Notes under the pieces: generated by a model | What the model was told of the DNA's origin: nothing | Database searches by the model: none | Seen by the model: only the letters and a program-made list of their open reading frames with translations | Shown here: positions 50,470 through 63,279 of the stretch, piece after piece | How positions within the stretch are numbered: the first letter of the stretch is position 1 | How the letters are laid out: each line of letters starts with the position of its first letter | Source of the DNA: Parapristionchus giblindavisi | Lineage: Eukaryota > Nematoda > Chromadorea > Rhabditida > Diplogasteridae | DNA length: 64,000 nucleotides | Direction: 5' to 3' | Assembly (NCBI GenBank): GCA_943737045.1 | Contig: CALSFV010000256.1 | Coordinates: 124,001 to 188,000 of the forward strand | Translations under genes and position numbers: made by a program

Positions 50470-50644
50470 CTACAGTAGGGGATTCTTTCTGCTTCCTTTG
50501 GGAGGGAAGAGTTTGCCCGCTCGTTCCAACTCCAGATAGGCCAACTTGAGATGGTGTGGCTTCAGTGGCTCTCCTCCCTCGTTCATCTTTCCTTGCACGT
50601 CCAAGGCCTGCTCGATCACCTCACCCGTGAATACCTGTAATTAG

Positions 50645-50682
<38 letters not shown>

Positions 50683-53600
50683 TCAGTTTTTTTTAATCTA
50701 CAGTACCCCGGTACCGTAATCAATCCCATACCGTACCTTTGCCAGTCCTGCAATAGCGATGATCACTTGCTGTCCCACCTCGACTCCCGAGTACTGCTTG
50801 ATCAGACGACGTATTGTCGACTTCGGAAACGATGATCTGCAAGAATATCCAATCAGAATTGTGTATATTGATTTATCGATTATTGATTAATAACAGATGA
50901 TTGTTGCTATCAACAAGCCAGGTTTGCAAGCACGATTATGGGATGTATGAAACTGTAAATCAGCGGGAATAGAAAAATAATCATAAAAAAGTCAGGACAT
51001 CCTTCAGAAGACTTATCTAACAGATATATCTATATCCCATTTCCCCGATGTTCTATTCATGGATTATATTAATTAAAAATCAATCAATAATCGTCCATCG
51101 AACCTTCGATAAGCCTCGTATCGTGTGAGCTGATCTTGCGAGAAGTTTGAAATTAGCACCTGCAAGAATGGAGATTGGTTATCGATAATTCCATATAGAT
51201 TTTGATTTATTATGGTCCCATCATAAAAAAAATGTCACTAGTTGAGGTCAAGAAAGGGCATGGAGAGAAAAAAAAACTAAAATAATATTAAATAAATAAA
51301 TAAATATATACCAACCTGCATCTTCAATCGATTCACTTCGTCTTCCTCATCTAATTTCTTCGTTTCTAGATCCTCTTTCGATGTGTCTCGTGGTGATTTA
51401 TCCTGAATCAGCCAATCAATAAATCAATCAATAGATTAATCAATCAATCAATAAAGTATCAAGTTCACACTTTGGCATTAACTAAAAATATAAACACTCC
51501 TCACTGTTTACACTCATTATCTCGCTTTTTAAAATATATTATATTCTCAAACACATTAGATTTTGAATACCCCGTGTTAAATGTTGTGAAGCTGCTGATT
51601 TCCCGTTTCAGTCTCAGAGTATGAGCCAAAGTGATCAACCAATTCGATTGGATACACTTACCAAAGGGTAGCATCACAATCATACATTATGCTAAGACCA
51701 ACAATTTTTGGCTCCGCCAACTGGTCAGATTTCACCAAAAATTTTAAAACTGGTCAAAAAAAAAAATTTGTCAAAAATCGCTGATTTTTCGCTTATTTTC
51801 ACGTAAATAACGTGATAACGTTTTTACGACAAGATAGGAGTGACATAAACATAGAAAAGTGGTCAAAAACCCGAACGAATAAGCAAACAAATTGTGGTAA
51901 ACCACTTATCAATATTTGCCCTATTGGCAGCAGAGATGTGCATTTTTAGTTTTTCGCTTTTTCGATACTTTCTCGAAATAAATTTTTGCAGATACTTCCC
52001 CGCATTGATATTTTCGAAAGAGCAAATATTGTTTAATTTTTTTTCCTTTTTTTTCGAAATATCCTTGATTGGCAAAATTCAGGGGAATCGCATTTCGGTT
52101 TCTTTTGATCTCTGAATGAATGGTACGAAGGAGTGGTGTCCAAAATGAGACGAAAGAAAACTATACATTTAAATTAATATTATTAATAGATGTACAAGAA
52201 TTAGTATGCATGCACTTTAAATACGGTATAAATAAGTAATACCGCTGCGGTATAAATAAGTCTATGAGTGTCCTACCATTCGTTACGTATCGTTACATTT
52301 GCCTTGCGTGCCTACGCCGTAACCTCCTCTGTCCTTACGGCGGAGGTTACGGCGTAGGCACTAGGGTGGCGAGAACCAGTCACTACTTACTAGCCCTAGT
52401 AACAGTCTCTCTCTACACAACCGAGAGAGGCACATTTACGACCTCTCGCGCGACGGTTAGTAGTGATGAGATCATCGAAACATTAGTGACTTATTTTCAG
52501 CTACTCTTTTTCTACTCCTTTTGGGATTTCTCGACTATAAGTATTCGAAATTTGTAAATCTGAATATGTTTGAAATCTAAAAGCCAAGAGCTATTTACCA
52601 AGTCTGCAATTGACTGTTAAAGAACACTTTTTTTTCAATTTTTCGTGTATGCATTCTTTCAAATCGGATCGGAATCGGACGATAATATAATTTATTTCCT
52701 TTATCAATATTTTTATATTTTATTTTTTTTTATTTTTCATTGTTATTCGAATTACTTTAATAAAATATTTACTGCAATGCATGACTTGAAAAATTGAAGA
52801 AATTTAAAATTGTCCTTTTGCAGTCAATTTTAGGCTTGTAGAATAGCCCTTGATTTGTAGATTTCAAAATTATATAGATTTGCATATTTTGATTACTTAG
52901 AGCCGAGAAAAAACAAAAAGAGTAGAAAAAGAGTAATATTTCTACTCAACCGTGACCCCAACTCAGGTAATTCGATCAAAGTCAGATCAGGAGAAATCAA
53001 GATCTGATCAGGAGAAATCCTAATTTGTTTTTGGCATGATCAGATCTTGATTTCTCCTGATCAGATCTTGATTTCTTCTGATCATATTTTGATTTTATCT
53101 GATCATATTTTGATTTCTCCTTGTGTTTAAAAATATCTTAGTGGTATTGGAACCACTTAGGAATACATCAAAGCAATGTAAATGATTTATTCATGAATGA
53201 AGAAAAAAGAAGGTCGATCGGTATTGTAGTATTCTTGTTGCTTCTCGCACGTATGCTGAAAAATGGACGTTTAAAGGTTAACCTAAATTTAGAGGGAGGA
53301 AATTTAAAAAAAAGTATAGGTATAAAAGGAATGTAAAGCATATATTATTATCGAAATTACGCTTGAAAGCTACGTTTTTCTTTTCAAAAAGAATTCAAAT
53401 TCGCTACTGAAAGCAAGAAATGACATTCCATGCTACTTTCTACTACCGCAATTTGTTGTATTATGTTGATGTTTCTTTACAGCACTTTAGCCCTCTTATT
53501 TCTCTTGTTGTTGATCAAAGGGGCCTCTACTCTAAATGTTGGAATGACATTCCCCCCTGCCTAGTGTTATTTTCTGGTCTCGTCGTCCAGCTCAGAGTGG

Positions 53601-56600
53601 CTCATGTTGTTTTCGTCCCCGATCAAATTCACCACTGTGAGTTCACGCAGTGTCTTTTCTAGCCCCAGAACGTAAATTCGATTGACTCGCTCATGTCATT
53701 AATGGGGATGAAAGATGGGCCCACTACGACAATGAAGAAATGCTTTCCGTTCGGTGGAGCATCAGGGGAGTTGAGTATTGGGAGTTTCTACAACGATTCC
53801 AGACTAACAAGGGAATTGGCCTGGCCTTATCAGATGACAATGGAATCGGCCTGGCCTTATGAGATGACAATGCCACGACTATAATCACTTTTCGATGGTG
53901 ATTACGAATCCGTTTTCAGAAAAGGTATAATCCACCTCTGTTTCGAGAAAATCGTTATAGAAATAAGGACTGTTAATTAGAAAAGTCGGATGGTTTACGT
54001 AGGAAACGGTACGAATTTCCGAATCAAAATATCGATTTTCTAGAAACGTAGGTCGATTAGGCACTTTCTGAAAACGGATTCGTAATCACCATCGAAAATT
54101 AATTCTAGTCATGAAATTGTCATCTCATAAGACCAGGCCGACTCCAAAGACTCCACTTGTAAGCTGAGAAAGTTGAAGGCCCATCTCGAATCCCTTCATC
54201 TTGGAAATCTATTTTCAATATGATAACGCAAGACTCATTTAAACATTGACCAAGGCTTGAACTGGCAAGCTATGGCTAGACGAAATTCACTCGGAAACGG
54301 AGAATGAGGACCACTAGCGCGCAGAGATAAGAGAACTAGCCCATCATTGCGCGCATAATTGCATGTTTGACATTTCTCCAACTACGTAGTCTTCATCTAT
54401 AGGAAAAGGGCTTTCAAATGAGTTCATCTCTCATGGACAGAATAATGAAAAAGAGACTCCTTGTTAATTTTGTAAAGAAACTTATGCATCAACGTAATAG
54501 AATGACAAAATTAACATGAGTAGCCACGAGTTACAGTTGTTTCATATTTTCCAATAATGTAGGTATAATAAAATGCATACCATTTATATCGCCATGTGCG
54601 CTATCTTGTGCTTGAATTTCCTCAGATTGGCCTTCCGATTGATATTAGAAGAGGTCACCCATGAGACCAGTTTAGCCGAATAGAAGACGATAAGAAATCA
54701 ATCTGGAAATCATATTGTATAGATATTTAATACTTTTTATGAATAATTCTCTAGGTATTGGTTCATTTATTGATCTCATATTGAATCTCCAACACTCGTT
54801 ATTTTGTCTTGATATTGCGTACGGAATCTGCCATAGCGCCAAAGAGAAATAGCAACTAGCGAGTGATCGAAAACTGCTTCTAAGTTCGACATAACACGAA
54901 AAAAGTAAATGAATTAAGAAATCAATACAACTCACGCTGTGTGATTGCCATAGCTAGCGGTAGACAGTATTAATCGACCTTCATTCCGCGCCTCTACATT
55001 ACGAGTTCCTATAAAGCTTAGAATTAAACCGATAATATTGATTTAGAACTACTCTTCAATCTAATATCATACCTGGCTTCAGCACCTCCACATCCTGCTT
55101 GAACAATTCGTGTCATTCAGACTGAGTAGCTGCAAATTTGAACTTTCCCATGTTACAACAACATGAATGAGAAACGAAACAACTGTAGCATACAACAAAT
55201 GGATATATGCATCTTCTAGTTCAATGTAACAACGTGATACGAAAATATGAAATATCTATCGATAATAAACTATTATTTCATCGTAAAAATATAAATTAAA
55301 ACGTGCTCCCTCCTTATAATCAAACACGCACATAAATTAAACGCGCAAGGCAAAATCCTTTGCGCATTTGTAGTACTTGATCCGAATCTGATCAGATTCT
55401 GATTTCATCTGATCAGATTCAAAAGTGGCCAAATTCCTGATCTGACTTTGATCGAATTACCTGAGAACGCACGGCTGCCACAGGGGACAGAAGAGTAGCA
55501 GAGAGAGTGGAAAAGATTAAGCACTAGTTGGAGAGAGATAGTAATTAGTGACTGGTTCTCGCCACCGTAGTAGGCACGTAAGGCAAATGTGCATTATAAG
55601 AGCAAATAAACTAATGCTCAGAGTATTTTTCGGCAGCTTATTGTTAGCATGTTATTTAATAGGGTGGTTTACGAAAGCTCGTTTTCCCCTACAGTAAAGT
55701 TGGATATTGAGAAATGTGCACTAACGGTCGATCGATAATTCTTCTACTTGTCGTTGAAGAAGATGATGAAGTTTATTTCCAAGTACAAAACATAAAATAG
55801 AATAAAAACTATTTGAACTCATACGGTCATTTAAAGCCACAAAACTGATCAGAGCTGACATTTGAAAAGATGTGATATTTTTCTACTTATTCGTGCTCAT
55901 AAATAATTATCAAAGTAAAAGAATGTGAGTAAATATGCCTCCAACAAGCAATTTCTTATATTCAATTGTTTGAGAATGTTGGTAGGCACATCCCCGATTT
56001 CAGTTTGTTTCATTACTTCACATATGATCATTAAGAGAATAATGGATTTTTAAAATGTAAATTCAACACTAAAATTTGATATTCATTGATAAATGTGCCT
56101 ATCAACATTCTCAGAAGCACAAGTATTTGAATATCTGAAATTACTACTTGGAGGCACATTTACGCACAGTTCTTGTTTTTATCATAAATTATGAGCACGA
56201 ATAAGTAGGAAAAAATATTTCACGGATGTCACATCTTATCAAATACAAGATCTGACCACTTGTTTACCTTTCTAAATCTGAAATGACTACTTGGAGGCAG
56301 TTTCGAGTGCAGTTCTTGTTTTTATAATTAATTATGACCACGAATAAGTAGGAAAAAAATATTTCGTTGCTCTCACATCTTCCCAAATACCATAATCTGA
56401 CCAGTTTTGATGTTTAAAATGAACGTATGAGCTCAAATCATTTTTATTTATTTTTCTAATGCGCATAAAGTGAAAGTTCAGGCAATTCTACACATTTTGG
56501 AAAAAAAATTTTAAAAAGGATTCGAAATAAGTGAACTAACTGCCTACAAACAATTGTCCACCAATACTATGGTAATGTCGTACATTGGGCCATTGGGCGT

Positions 56601-58969
56601 TTTGGCACTAAACTCAATGAATAGTTAACGTTAGTGTCCAATTTATATTTTAAACATTTCTAGTTCTCTTAATGATCGTCATGACGCAAAGAAACATACG
56701 TAAAACCGACTTTTAAATTAAACGATATTAAAAATTCAAATAACAGATCACATATCTGACCTAACTCTACGTACCGTAATCTGACAACACTTCTACCTCT
56801 CTTCCCTCTTCTCCTTCTCTATTTATTTCTCTTTAACTTTTTTTATTTTTTATATTCTTTCAATTCAATAGTCCTTCATCATAGGTCGAAAAGTATGTTA
56901 TAAAGTACCAAGCCTGACCGGATTTTGAGCCAAAATGTCACAAAAAATCGAAAAACCTGACCGGATTTTGAGCCAAAATTTCACAAAAATCGAAAAACCT
57001 GACCAGATTTGAGCCAAATTTGCCAAAAATCGAAAAACCTGACCGGATTTTGAAAATCTATAACATAGCTATTCGATCTATGTCCTTCATATGAAAGATC
57101 TCGTATCAATTTCAAACTTTATCACATTAATTCACAACAAATCTCATTCAAGTTCAATCTTTATTATATGTTTTCATAACAAATAAATTATTTCTTTCTC
57201 TCATAACTCGACTCATGCGCGAAACTTGACCATTCTCGAAAAACTGGTCAGATTTTTCAAATTTTGAAACTGGTCAGATAGCGACATTGTTGGGGTTTGA
57301 AAATGTATGATCACAATTCATCAAATTCATGACTTAACAATCATCCCCCCCCCCACAACACCCAAAAATGGGCGGAGCTTAAACAAAAGTAGGCGGGGCT
57401 TAAACTAAAGCTTAATCTCTAAACCTAACCTTAGTCCTCTTCTCCTCCTTGTGCACCTCAGGTGCTCGTTCCTCTTCCTCTTCATCTTCCAATTCTTGCT
57501 TCATATCGTCCTCTCCATCCGCGTCCATTCCCAATGAGAGCGACGACGGATCGTGGATCTACAATTTTGTTATTATTATTATTATTTGTTAATATTACTA
57601 GGATAACCATAGGAAAGTCAGAACTATGTGCACTTTAAGTGGAGTTCACTTTTAATATTAAAATATTGGTAGAGATGTGAACCATATATAATCTAGAGTT
57701 CGTGCCAAATTACAGTAACCTACCGCTGCAGGCATACTGTCACCCATGTCGCCATCGAGCATATTCAGAGCGTCGTGGAAGTCCTGAAGATTACGGTAGC
57801 TAATCGATCGATAAAGATATGAGTACGGTATTCGGTCAATAATACCCACCTGGAGGGTGGACTGTTGAGTGGGTTGTGGTTCTGGTTCGACCCGTACACG
57901 CTTGGGTTCTGTGGGAGGAGGAGATACAGCCTGAAAATCAATAAAGATCAAAGATCAATCAATAATCATCAATGACGCCTATAGAGAACAATACTCATTC
58001 TTCCTATTTGAAGTATTCCTTACAATAGTTTCTAATAAAAGAAAACGGGCGGAATATCAAGAGGATAGTCTTCATTTTAGGCTCGTCGCATGAATATACA
58101 TTTTGGATACAGTGATATGTCCGAGTGTACTCCCTTTAAGTGCTTTAAGTGCACGTGGGTAACACATTTTGCGACAAAAGATGTGTGTGGATGCCCGAAA
58201 AATAGTTTTCCCGGTGTTTAACCATAAAACGATTTTTTGCGAATACGTCCATCCCACGCAATAATCAGCGACTTATCAAAGGATACCTTTCTCTTCGTCG
58301 ATTGTGGTGGTCCATCCAGTGATGAAACATCCATGGAATCCAATCCGAGAGACTCGAATAGAGCATCTGCTGCATTCTTCAACTCCGTCGATGGCTCTTC
58401 CTGTTGCTCGGGTTTCTGCAAGTAATTCATCGAGATAGTTCCGGAAATTATTTCTATGATAATACTCAATATTCACCCTCATTAACAATTAGGCTCACTG
58501 GTTAATAAAAATTCTGAATGGACATATAATGAGTGATAGAGAATATTAGAGCAGCAGGCACGTTCATGAAGAAATTACAGAAGCATTACTAAAGAAAGAA
58601 AGAAATCACACTCCAGATCCATTAATTTCACTGCTTATTAAGTGTTTAGTTCCTCTAGATAAAGAGTGTAAAGAGTACCCATAAAGTGTAGAGCAGGTTG
58701 AAGACTCAAATAAATGTCTGATGTTAAATGATAAATGTTGAGATAAATGTCTGATGACTAGAGTAAAAGGGACAATAAGGTTAATGCGATCATAAACTCT
58801 TCGCGCTGACTATATCAATATATATTCCATACGAACCTACAACGTCGCACTAAAACGACGAACAACGTATAAAGACGTTAAAGAAAGAAAAAAAACTTAC
58901 GGATTCTTCGGATTTCTTCGGCACATCCTCGTCGTCCGAACTGTCCGAGAGGTTTCCGAAAAGATCCAT
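50470..58969 (-). CDS. taf-11: Transcription initiation factor TFIID subunit 11
   Basis: Histone-fold TFIID subunit that pairs with TAF13. Nine exons (58901-58969, 58287-58415, 57850-57930, 57724-57783, 57430-57558, 51316-51402, 51104-51159, 50737-50836, 50470-50634) join in phase to 291 residues. The N-terminal half is acidic and low-complexity (start [19 protein letters not shown]; later [18 protein letters not shown]). The TAF11 signature runs from residue about 186: [59 protein letters not shown], then [10 protein letters not shown]. Human TAF11 is 211 residues, so the extra length is in the acidic part. The ATG directly follows CTTGTAG, a likely trans-splice site. Intron 5 spans 51403-57429 (6027 bp) and is full of transposons. 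C. elegans has two taf-11 paralogs; I cannot say which this is. Confidence 0.93.
52290..55600. mobile_element. Large nested inverted-repeat element in TAF11 intron 5
   Basis: CATTTGCCTTGCGTGCCTAC near 52297 and GTGACTGGTTCTCGCCACC...GTAGGCACGTAAGGCAAATG near 55545-55595 are inverted ends, also seen in the 5796-6283 element. A second element is nested inside at 52972-55461. Boundaries are approximate and I could not read a target duplication. Frames inside (for example 53420-53662) are not supported as genes. Confidence 0.6.
52972..55461. mobile_element. Nested element with TCAGGTAATTCGATCAAAGTC ends
   Basis: TCAGGTAATTCGATCAAAGT at 52972 is mirrored by ACTTTGATCGAATTACCTGA ending at 55461. 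Next to both ends are repeats of a GATCAGATC-containing unit (53000-53120 and 55380-55425). The interior contains a further palindrome at 53810-54150 (GGTGATTACGAATCCGTTTTC arms). Confidence 0.65.
55790..56465. repeat. Inverted and tandem repeats in TAF11 intron 5
   Basis: CGTGCTCATAAATAATTAT near 55893 is mirrored by ATAATTAATTATGACCACG near 56325. The right arm is itself a tandem duplication (56140-56260 and 56280-56400, ACTTGGAGGCA...GAATAAGTAGGAAAAAA). Probably a decayed inverted-repeat element. Confidence 0.5.
56880..57082. mobile_element. 203-bp MITE (CATAGGTCGAA ends), copy 2, 8-bp TSD
   Basis: Same sequence as 36962-37165, here flanked by a different exact 8-bp duplication, TCCTTCAT (56872-56879 and 57083-57090). 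It lies in TAF11 intron 5. Confidence 0.92.
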
Positions 58970-59423
58970 CTACAAGGACAAATATAGTCTCGGTCAAATA
59001 AAAACACTTCCAAACGTAAATAAAAAAACACTTTCACAACTACGCGTCCAACTCGACATGACCGTGTTTATTAAGTACGAGATACGGAAAATTTACAGTT
59101 TATGAAGTAAATGACATAAGTCTTCAAAAATTTAAAGCATGTTTTGACTTCGTTCTCTTTACAAGTATATGTCAGCTTGATTTACAGAAGCGACTAGTAA
59201 TGGAAAATGCAAAGATATGAATTTTTCAGGTAATAATAGCAATTTTTCAGCGCCATTATAACGCGCGACGCGTGAACTACGCGGTGCGGTCGAACTTTTT
59301 TATGTCAAGTTTTATACCCACCGTTCAAATATTTTTCATATTTTTTTCGTTTATACATATTTTCTCACTTCTCTGATTACATTTTTTTAAATTATTGATT
59401 TATTTATAGCGTGATATGATGTT
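58970..59423. promoter_or_regulatory. Shared upstream region of TAF11 (-) and the exostosin-like gene (+)
   Basis: A divergent pair with 454 bp between start codons. A GC-rich patch at 59260-59295 (GCGCGACGCGTGAACTACGCGG) stands out from the AT-rich surround and may be a promoter element. The acceptor TTATTTATAG at 59409 precedes the plus-strand ATG by 14 bases. Confidence 0.4.
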
Positions 59424-62400
59424 ATGAGTCTACGTGGACTGCCTCTGCTCCATGACAGTCGCTCGAACGGCGAAGAATCATGTCAACCACTGATTCGAGT
59501 TCGATTGAAGAGCTGTCTGTGCTGGTCAGCCGCCATCATCTTCTGTATATGGATAATCTTCTTCGTCTACAGCACCCGCACACTCGATGATCATCTCAGC
59601 TATCAAGTACCGTTGAGGTTTGGTCTCTTTCTACGATATTATGATGTTCTTTTGATTTATTATCTTTTATTTTCTGTCAGTTCGGTTAGAATAAGGTATC
59701 TTTAGCCAGATTTATTTTCAGTACAGATAGGCGATTGATTTATCTAAATGAAAAAAATGATCTGTACTAGGAGCATTATAATAATCACAACAAATAATCT
59801 GAATATAACTTGTTTACCAAATGTATTTCGGCTATCGCTGAGCTCATTTGCATTTTATATATCTATCAATCGTGATTTTAGCGTGATCGATGACTACGAC
59901 AACGTTGGCTGCAATGGTATTCCTCTAGAGGCGAGAATAGAAGATCTGCAGCGGATACTGGCCTCTGTGAGGAAGGAGGTGGCCGAATCGTCGGAGAAGT
60001 TGGATAAAGTCAACCGACAATATGAGCAACTCAGCAAGGAGATACCGAGCAAACGTGAGTAATCTTTCAATTTTTTAAATTTATCATAAAATTTTTTTGA
60101 TTTATCATGAAATACTATGATTTTTTGGCTGGCTGTTTGTTTAAAATTGACAGTTTTCTTTTTCGTTTGCATCAATGACTTGTTTTGAGTCTGAAAGCTT
60201 TTTTTCGATAGTCCTTAGAGCGCCAACGATACGATACTTGCAGAGGTCGAGCTCAAACAAGTGGAGAACGAAATCGATAATGCCCGATCGCTCCTTCGTG
60301 ATCTACACGATAGGCGCAACGTGCGCGTATCTCTACCATTACGACCACTCCTACCGATGGATACGGTAGTCCACTCAGGACCCGGCGCAGCTTCGAATTT
60401 TGAAGATATTATTGATTTTAGGTTTGTGTGTTAGATTGTTTGGCTTGTCGTATTCAGTGTGCACACGATACATTATAGGGATTCAAGGAGTTCGATTTTA
60501 TAGGGGCATCCGAACTGAAAATTGTTGAAAGATTAATTTTGCTGAGGACACAATAAGATGATTTATTAATAATAATAATATTTATTCGTATTCATGAAAT
60601 AACAATGAAACGCGTGATGATAAAAGTAAAAAAATTCTTTTATTTGCAGTAGATGTTCAATCACGTCGCCTCTCCGAGTGTATCTGTATCCATCTACCGT
60701 ATCGTCTCCGTTGAGAGAAGTACTACAATCATCAGAGTACATTGTGAGTTAACACACACAAAGTTTAATAAAATAAAATTAAAGCTGAACGAGTAACACC
60801 TATAGAGTGTTAAATATAACACTAAAAGTGTTAATTATTTCACACCATAGGTCTTGAGTACTGTGTAGCACACTTTGCTCAGTGTGCATCACATTTCATT
60901 GACAAGAAGAATTTGTGTCTATGATTTTAATAGGATCTTAACATAAAGTAATCCGAGTCCTAAGGGCGGAATACAGTAATCTGATGTAGTGTGTGAGAAG
61001 GTCCACCATGTTTCAGACCACAGATGCGGCCTCCGCCTGTCTCTTCCTCGCTCTCATCACAGACAACACAACCGATCCATCGTCACTTCCATTCTGGCGT
61101 CAACGTGGTGCCAATCATGTCATTGTGAATATGCACCCGACACCGATGCACGCCGCGCACCAGCCACACCACGCGGTTGTGGTACAGGAACACTTTGATC
61201 AAGGGTACGGTGCATTTTCGAGAATTGATCGATGTACATATGGCTACAATTGGCTCAATTTGTTAAACATTACTTATTTAACAGGAGCAGAAAATCTATT
61301 TACTAAAGACTATCGATTGAATTGACAAAGCAATAATTGTTATTTGAATACATGGAATGCAGTAATCCGTTTAGTTCGTTCCGTTCATCAATCGATTACG
61401 CCCTCCCACTCTCGTCACCTACCGTACGCTCGGCTCGATCGATTGACGGATGGACAAGGCTGCCTCAGCTGCTACCGTACTCGAGAAAGGTAGGCTTACT
61501 ACCGTAATTTATGTGATTTTCGCATAGCTAATATCTGCAGATATTTCGATTATGGTCTCCTTTGCCCAAAATTCACAGAATTTATAATAATGGTCAAGTA
61601 AATATATCGTTCAATTAAAAAAAAAGTATTCTCGAGGCTGTTGCAAATATTTGATGGTCCTTATCATCCAGTCTTCCGTAACTCCTCTCATTACAGTATC
61701 TATTCTCGATGGTGGTCCGTGATCGATGGTCATCATTCGTCAACGACACATCCGCTCTGAAGACGTCAGCAGCAAGATCGGAAGATGACGTCATCATTAT
61801 CGATTGTAGTGCAGCAGAGGGACGAGGAGAGTGTGAGGATCACGAGAGGATGGAGGGTATTTTTATTTTATTTTCATGTTTCACCAAAGCTGGATTTACT
61901 ATTAGTTTTTTGTCATTGCATGAAGTCTTGTCTTGACCGTGCAACATAAATCTCCCGGGTGCAAGCACAGCTTCCTCTTCCCCTTAGTCTCAGATACTTA
62001 TAATTCGATAGATAAGATGAATCTCATATGCTTTTTAAGATATAAAAATCGATTTATCGATTTACTTGATTGATTTATCTAATTTCAGATACCCTTGGCT
62101 CCGCCCACTTTGTGCTCCTACCTCCCTCCAACCGTCATGCTCTCGGTGATCTTCTGGCGGCGATGAGAGCTGGCGCTATTCCCGTACTACTCTCACTTTC
62201 GCAACCTCTTCCATTTCAAGGTACCGTGGTTACTGTAGCTTGGTACGGTCCCGCGAGGATCGATTGGGTTACTGTATACGCTATGCAATATAAACATTGT
62301 ATCAAGATTATGATTTCATTAGATTAGGCTACGGTAGTTTGATGATATGTATTTGATTTTCATTCATGCTACAGTAGCCCATGTTCTTGTAGATCATATC

Positions 62401-63279
62401 GATTGGTCGTCCGTGATCGTGAGATTGCCGATGGCGAGACTGCCCGAGGTTAGAGTTGCATTAAAAATTGTGTTTTTTATTCATAATTTTTTATATTTAT
62501 TTTCCGTACTTATTGTGATAAGTTTCACGATATCTTCAATACGGAGTCGACATGATTTATATCAATTATATTAGAAATCTTATCATATATGTATATACAA
62601 TACAATACAATACAATATTTTATCCTGTAGGCATACATATGTTGAGGGGGTCAAAGCAGGGGGTATCTTCACATTCGAAAGATCATATTTATATAATATG
62701 GTTTATTTAACACATAGGTCCATTTCGTGGTTCGTGCGATGCCGATGGCGGATGTACTGGAGATGAGAAGACGAGGACGAAGAGTGGTGGAGGAGTATCT
62801 CATGGATGCCTACGGTATGCGAATATTTATATTTATGTCTTTTAAGACGATAAAACATCAGTACGAATAGCAGTATCCGATTTATGTCTACGGCATCTAA
62901 ATTTATTTATTTATGTCATTCGAATATTGTGTTTTTTCCCCGACAGTAAGGGCCCTAATCCTCATGTAGGGTTTTTTAGCGTTAAAGAGTAAACGAGGTC
63001 TATTGCAGCTGTATCTCGCACCCTGTTGGCCTCTCTGTCCGAGAGACTCCGACTCCCGCCCCGATCGCCCTCTCCCGCCAAGGTATACTGTAGTGGTATC
63101 TCGAGAAATCTATCTTCTTCTCTATTATCTTTATCTATTATGATGCGATCAATCATGCCTCATGGATCATTTGTAGGCCACGCCCCTTTTTAACTCGACG
63201 TCTTCCTCCTCTTCTTCGTTTGTCGCTCCCATTCAAACGCCCGTCAATCAGCCAACATACCCTGACGATGAATATCTGG
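59424..63279 (+). CDS. rib-2: Exostosin-like glycosyltransferase, RIB-2/EXTL3 type, 5' part
   Basis: Golgi type II enzyme that starts and extends heparan sulfate chains, by family. Exons in phase: 59424-59617, 59882-60054, 60244-60421, 60650-60743, 61017-61204, 61363-61489, 61541-61597, 61697-61856, 62089-62220, 62393-62448, 62718-62814, 63009-63082 and 63177-63279. A cytosolic tail and TM anchor (residues about 32-50, CWSAAIIFCIWIIFFVYS) are followed by a coiled coil (about 80-150), which points to EXTL3/RIB-2 rather than EXT1/EXT2. The exostosin domain begins RCSITSPLRVYLYPS. Its later part aligns with the family core as SAHFVLLPPSNRHALGDLL, AMRAGAIPVLLSLSQPLPF and IDWSSVIVRLP. The usual LVPRGRR is replaced by LLPPSNR, so this domain may lack activity. 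The C-terminal GT64 domain is beyond the window. Confidence 0.85.

Noticed and set aside
53420..53662. 80-codon frame in TAF11 intron 5
   Set aside because: No domain, no splice context, and it lies inside a nested transposon.
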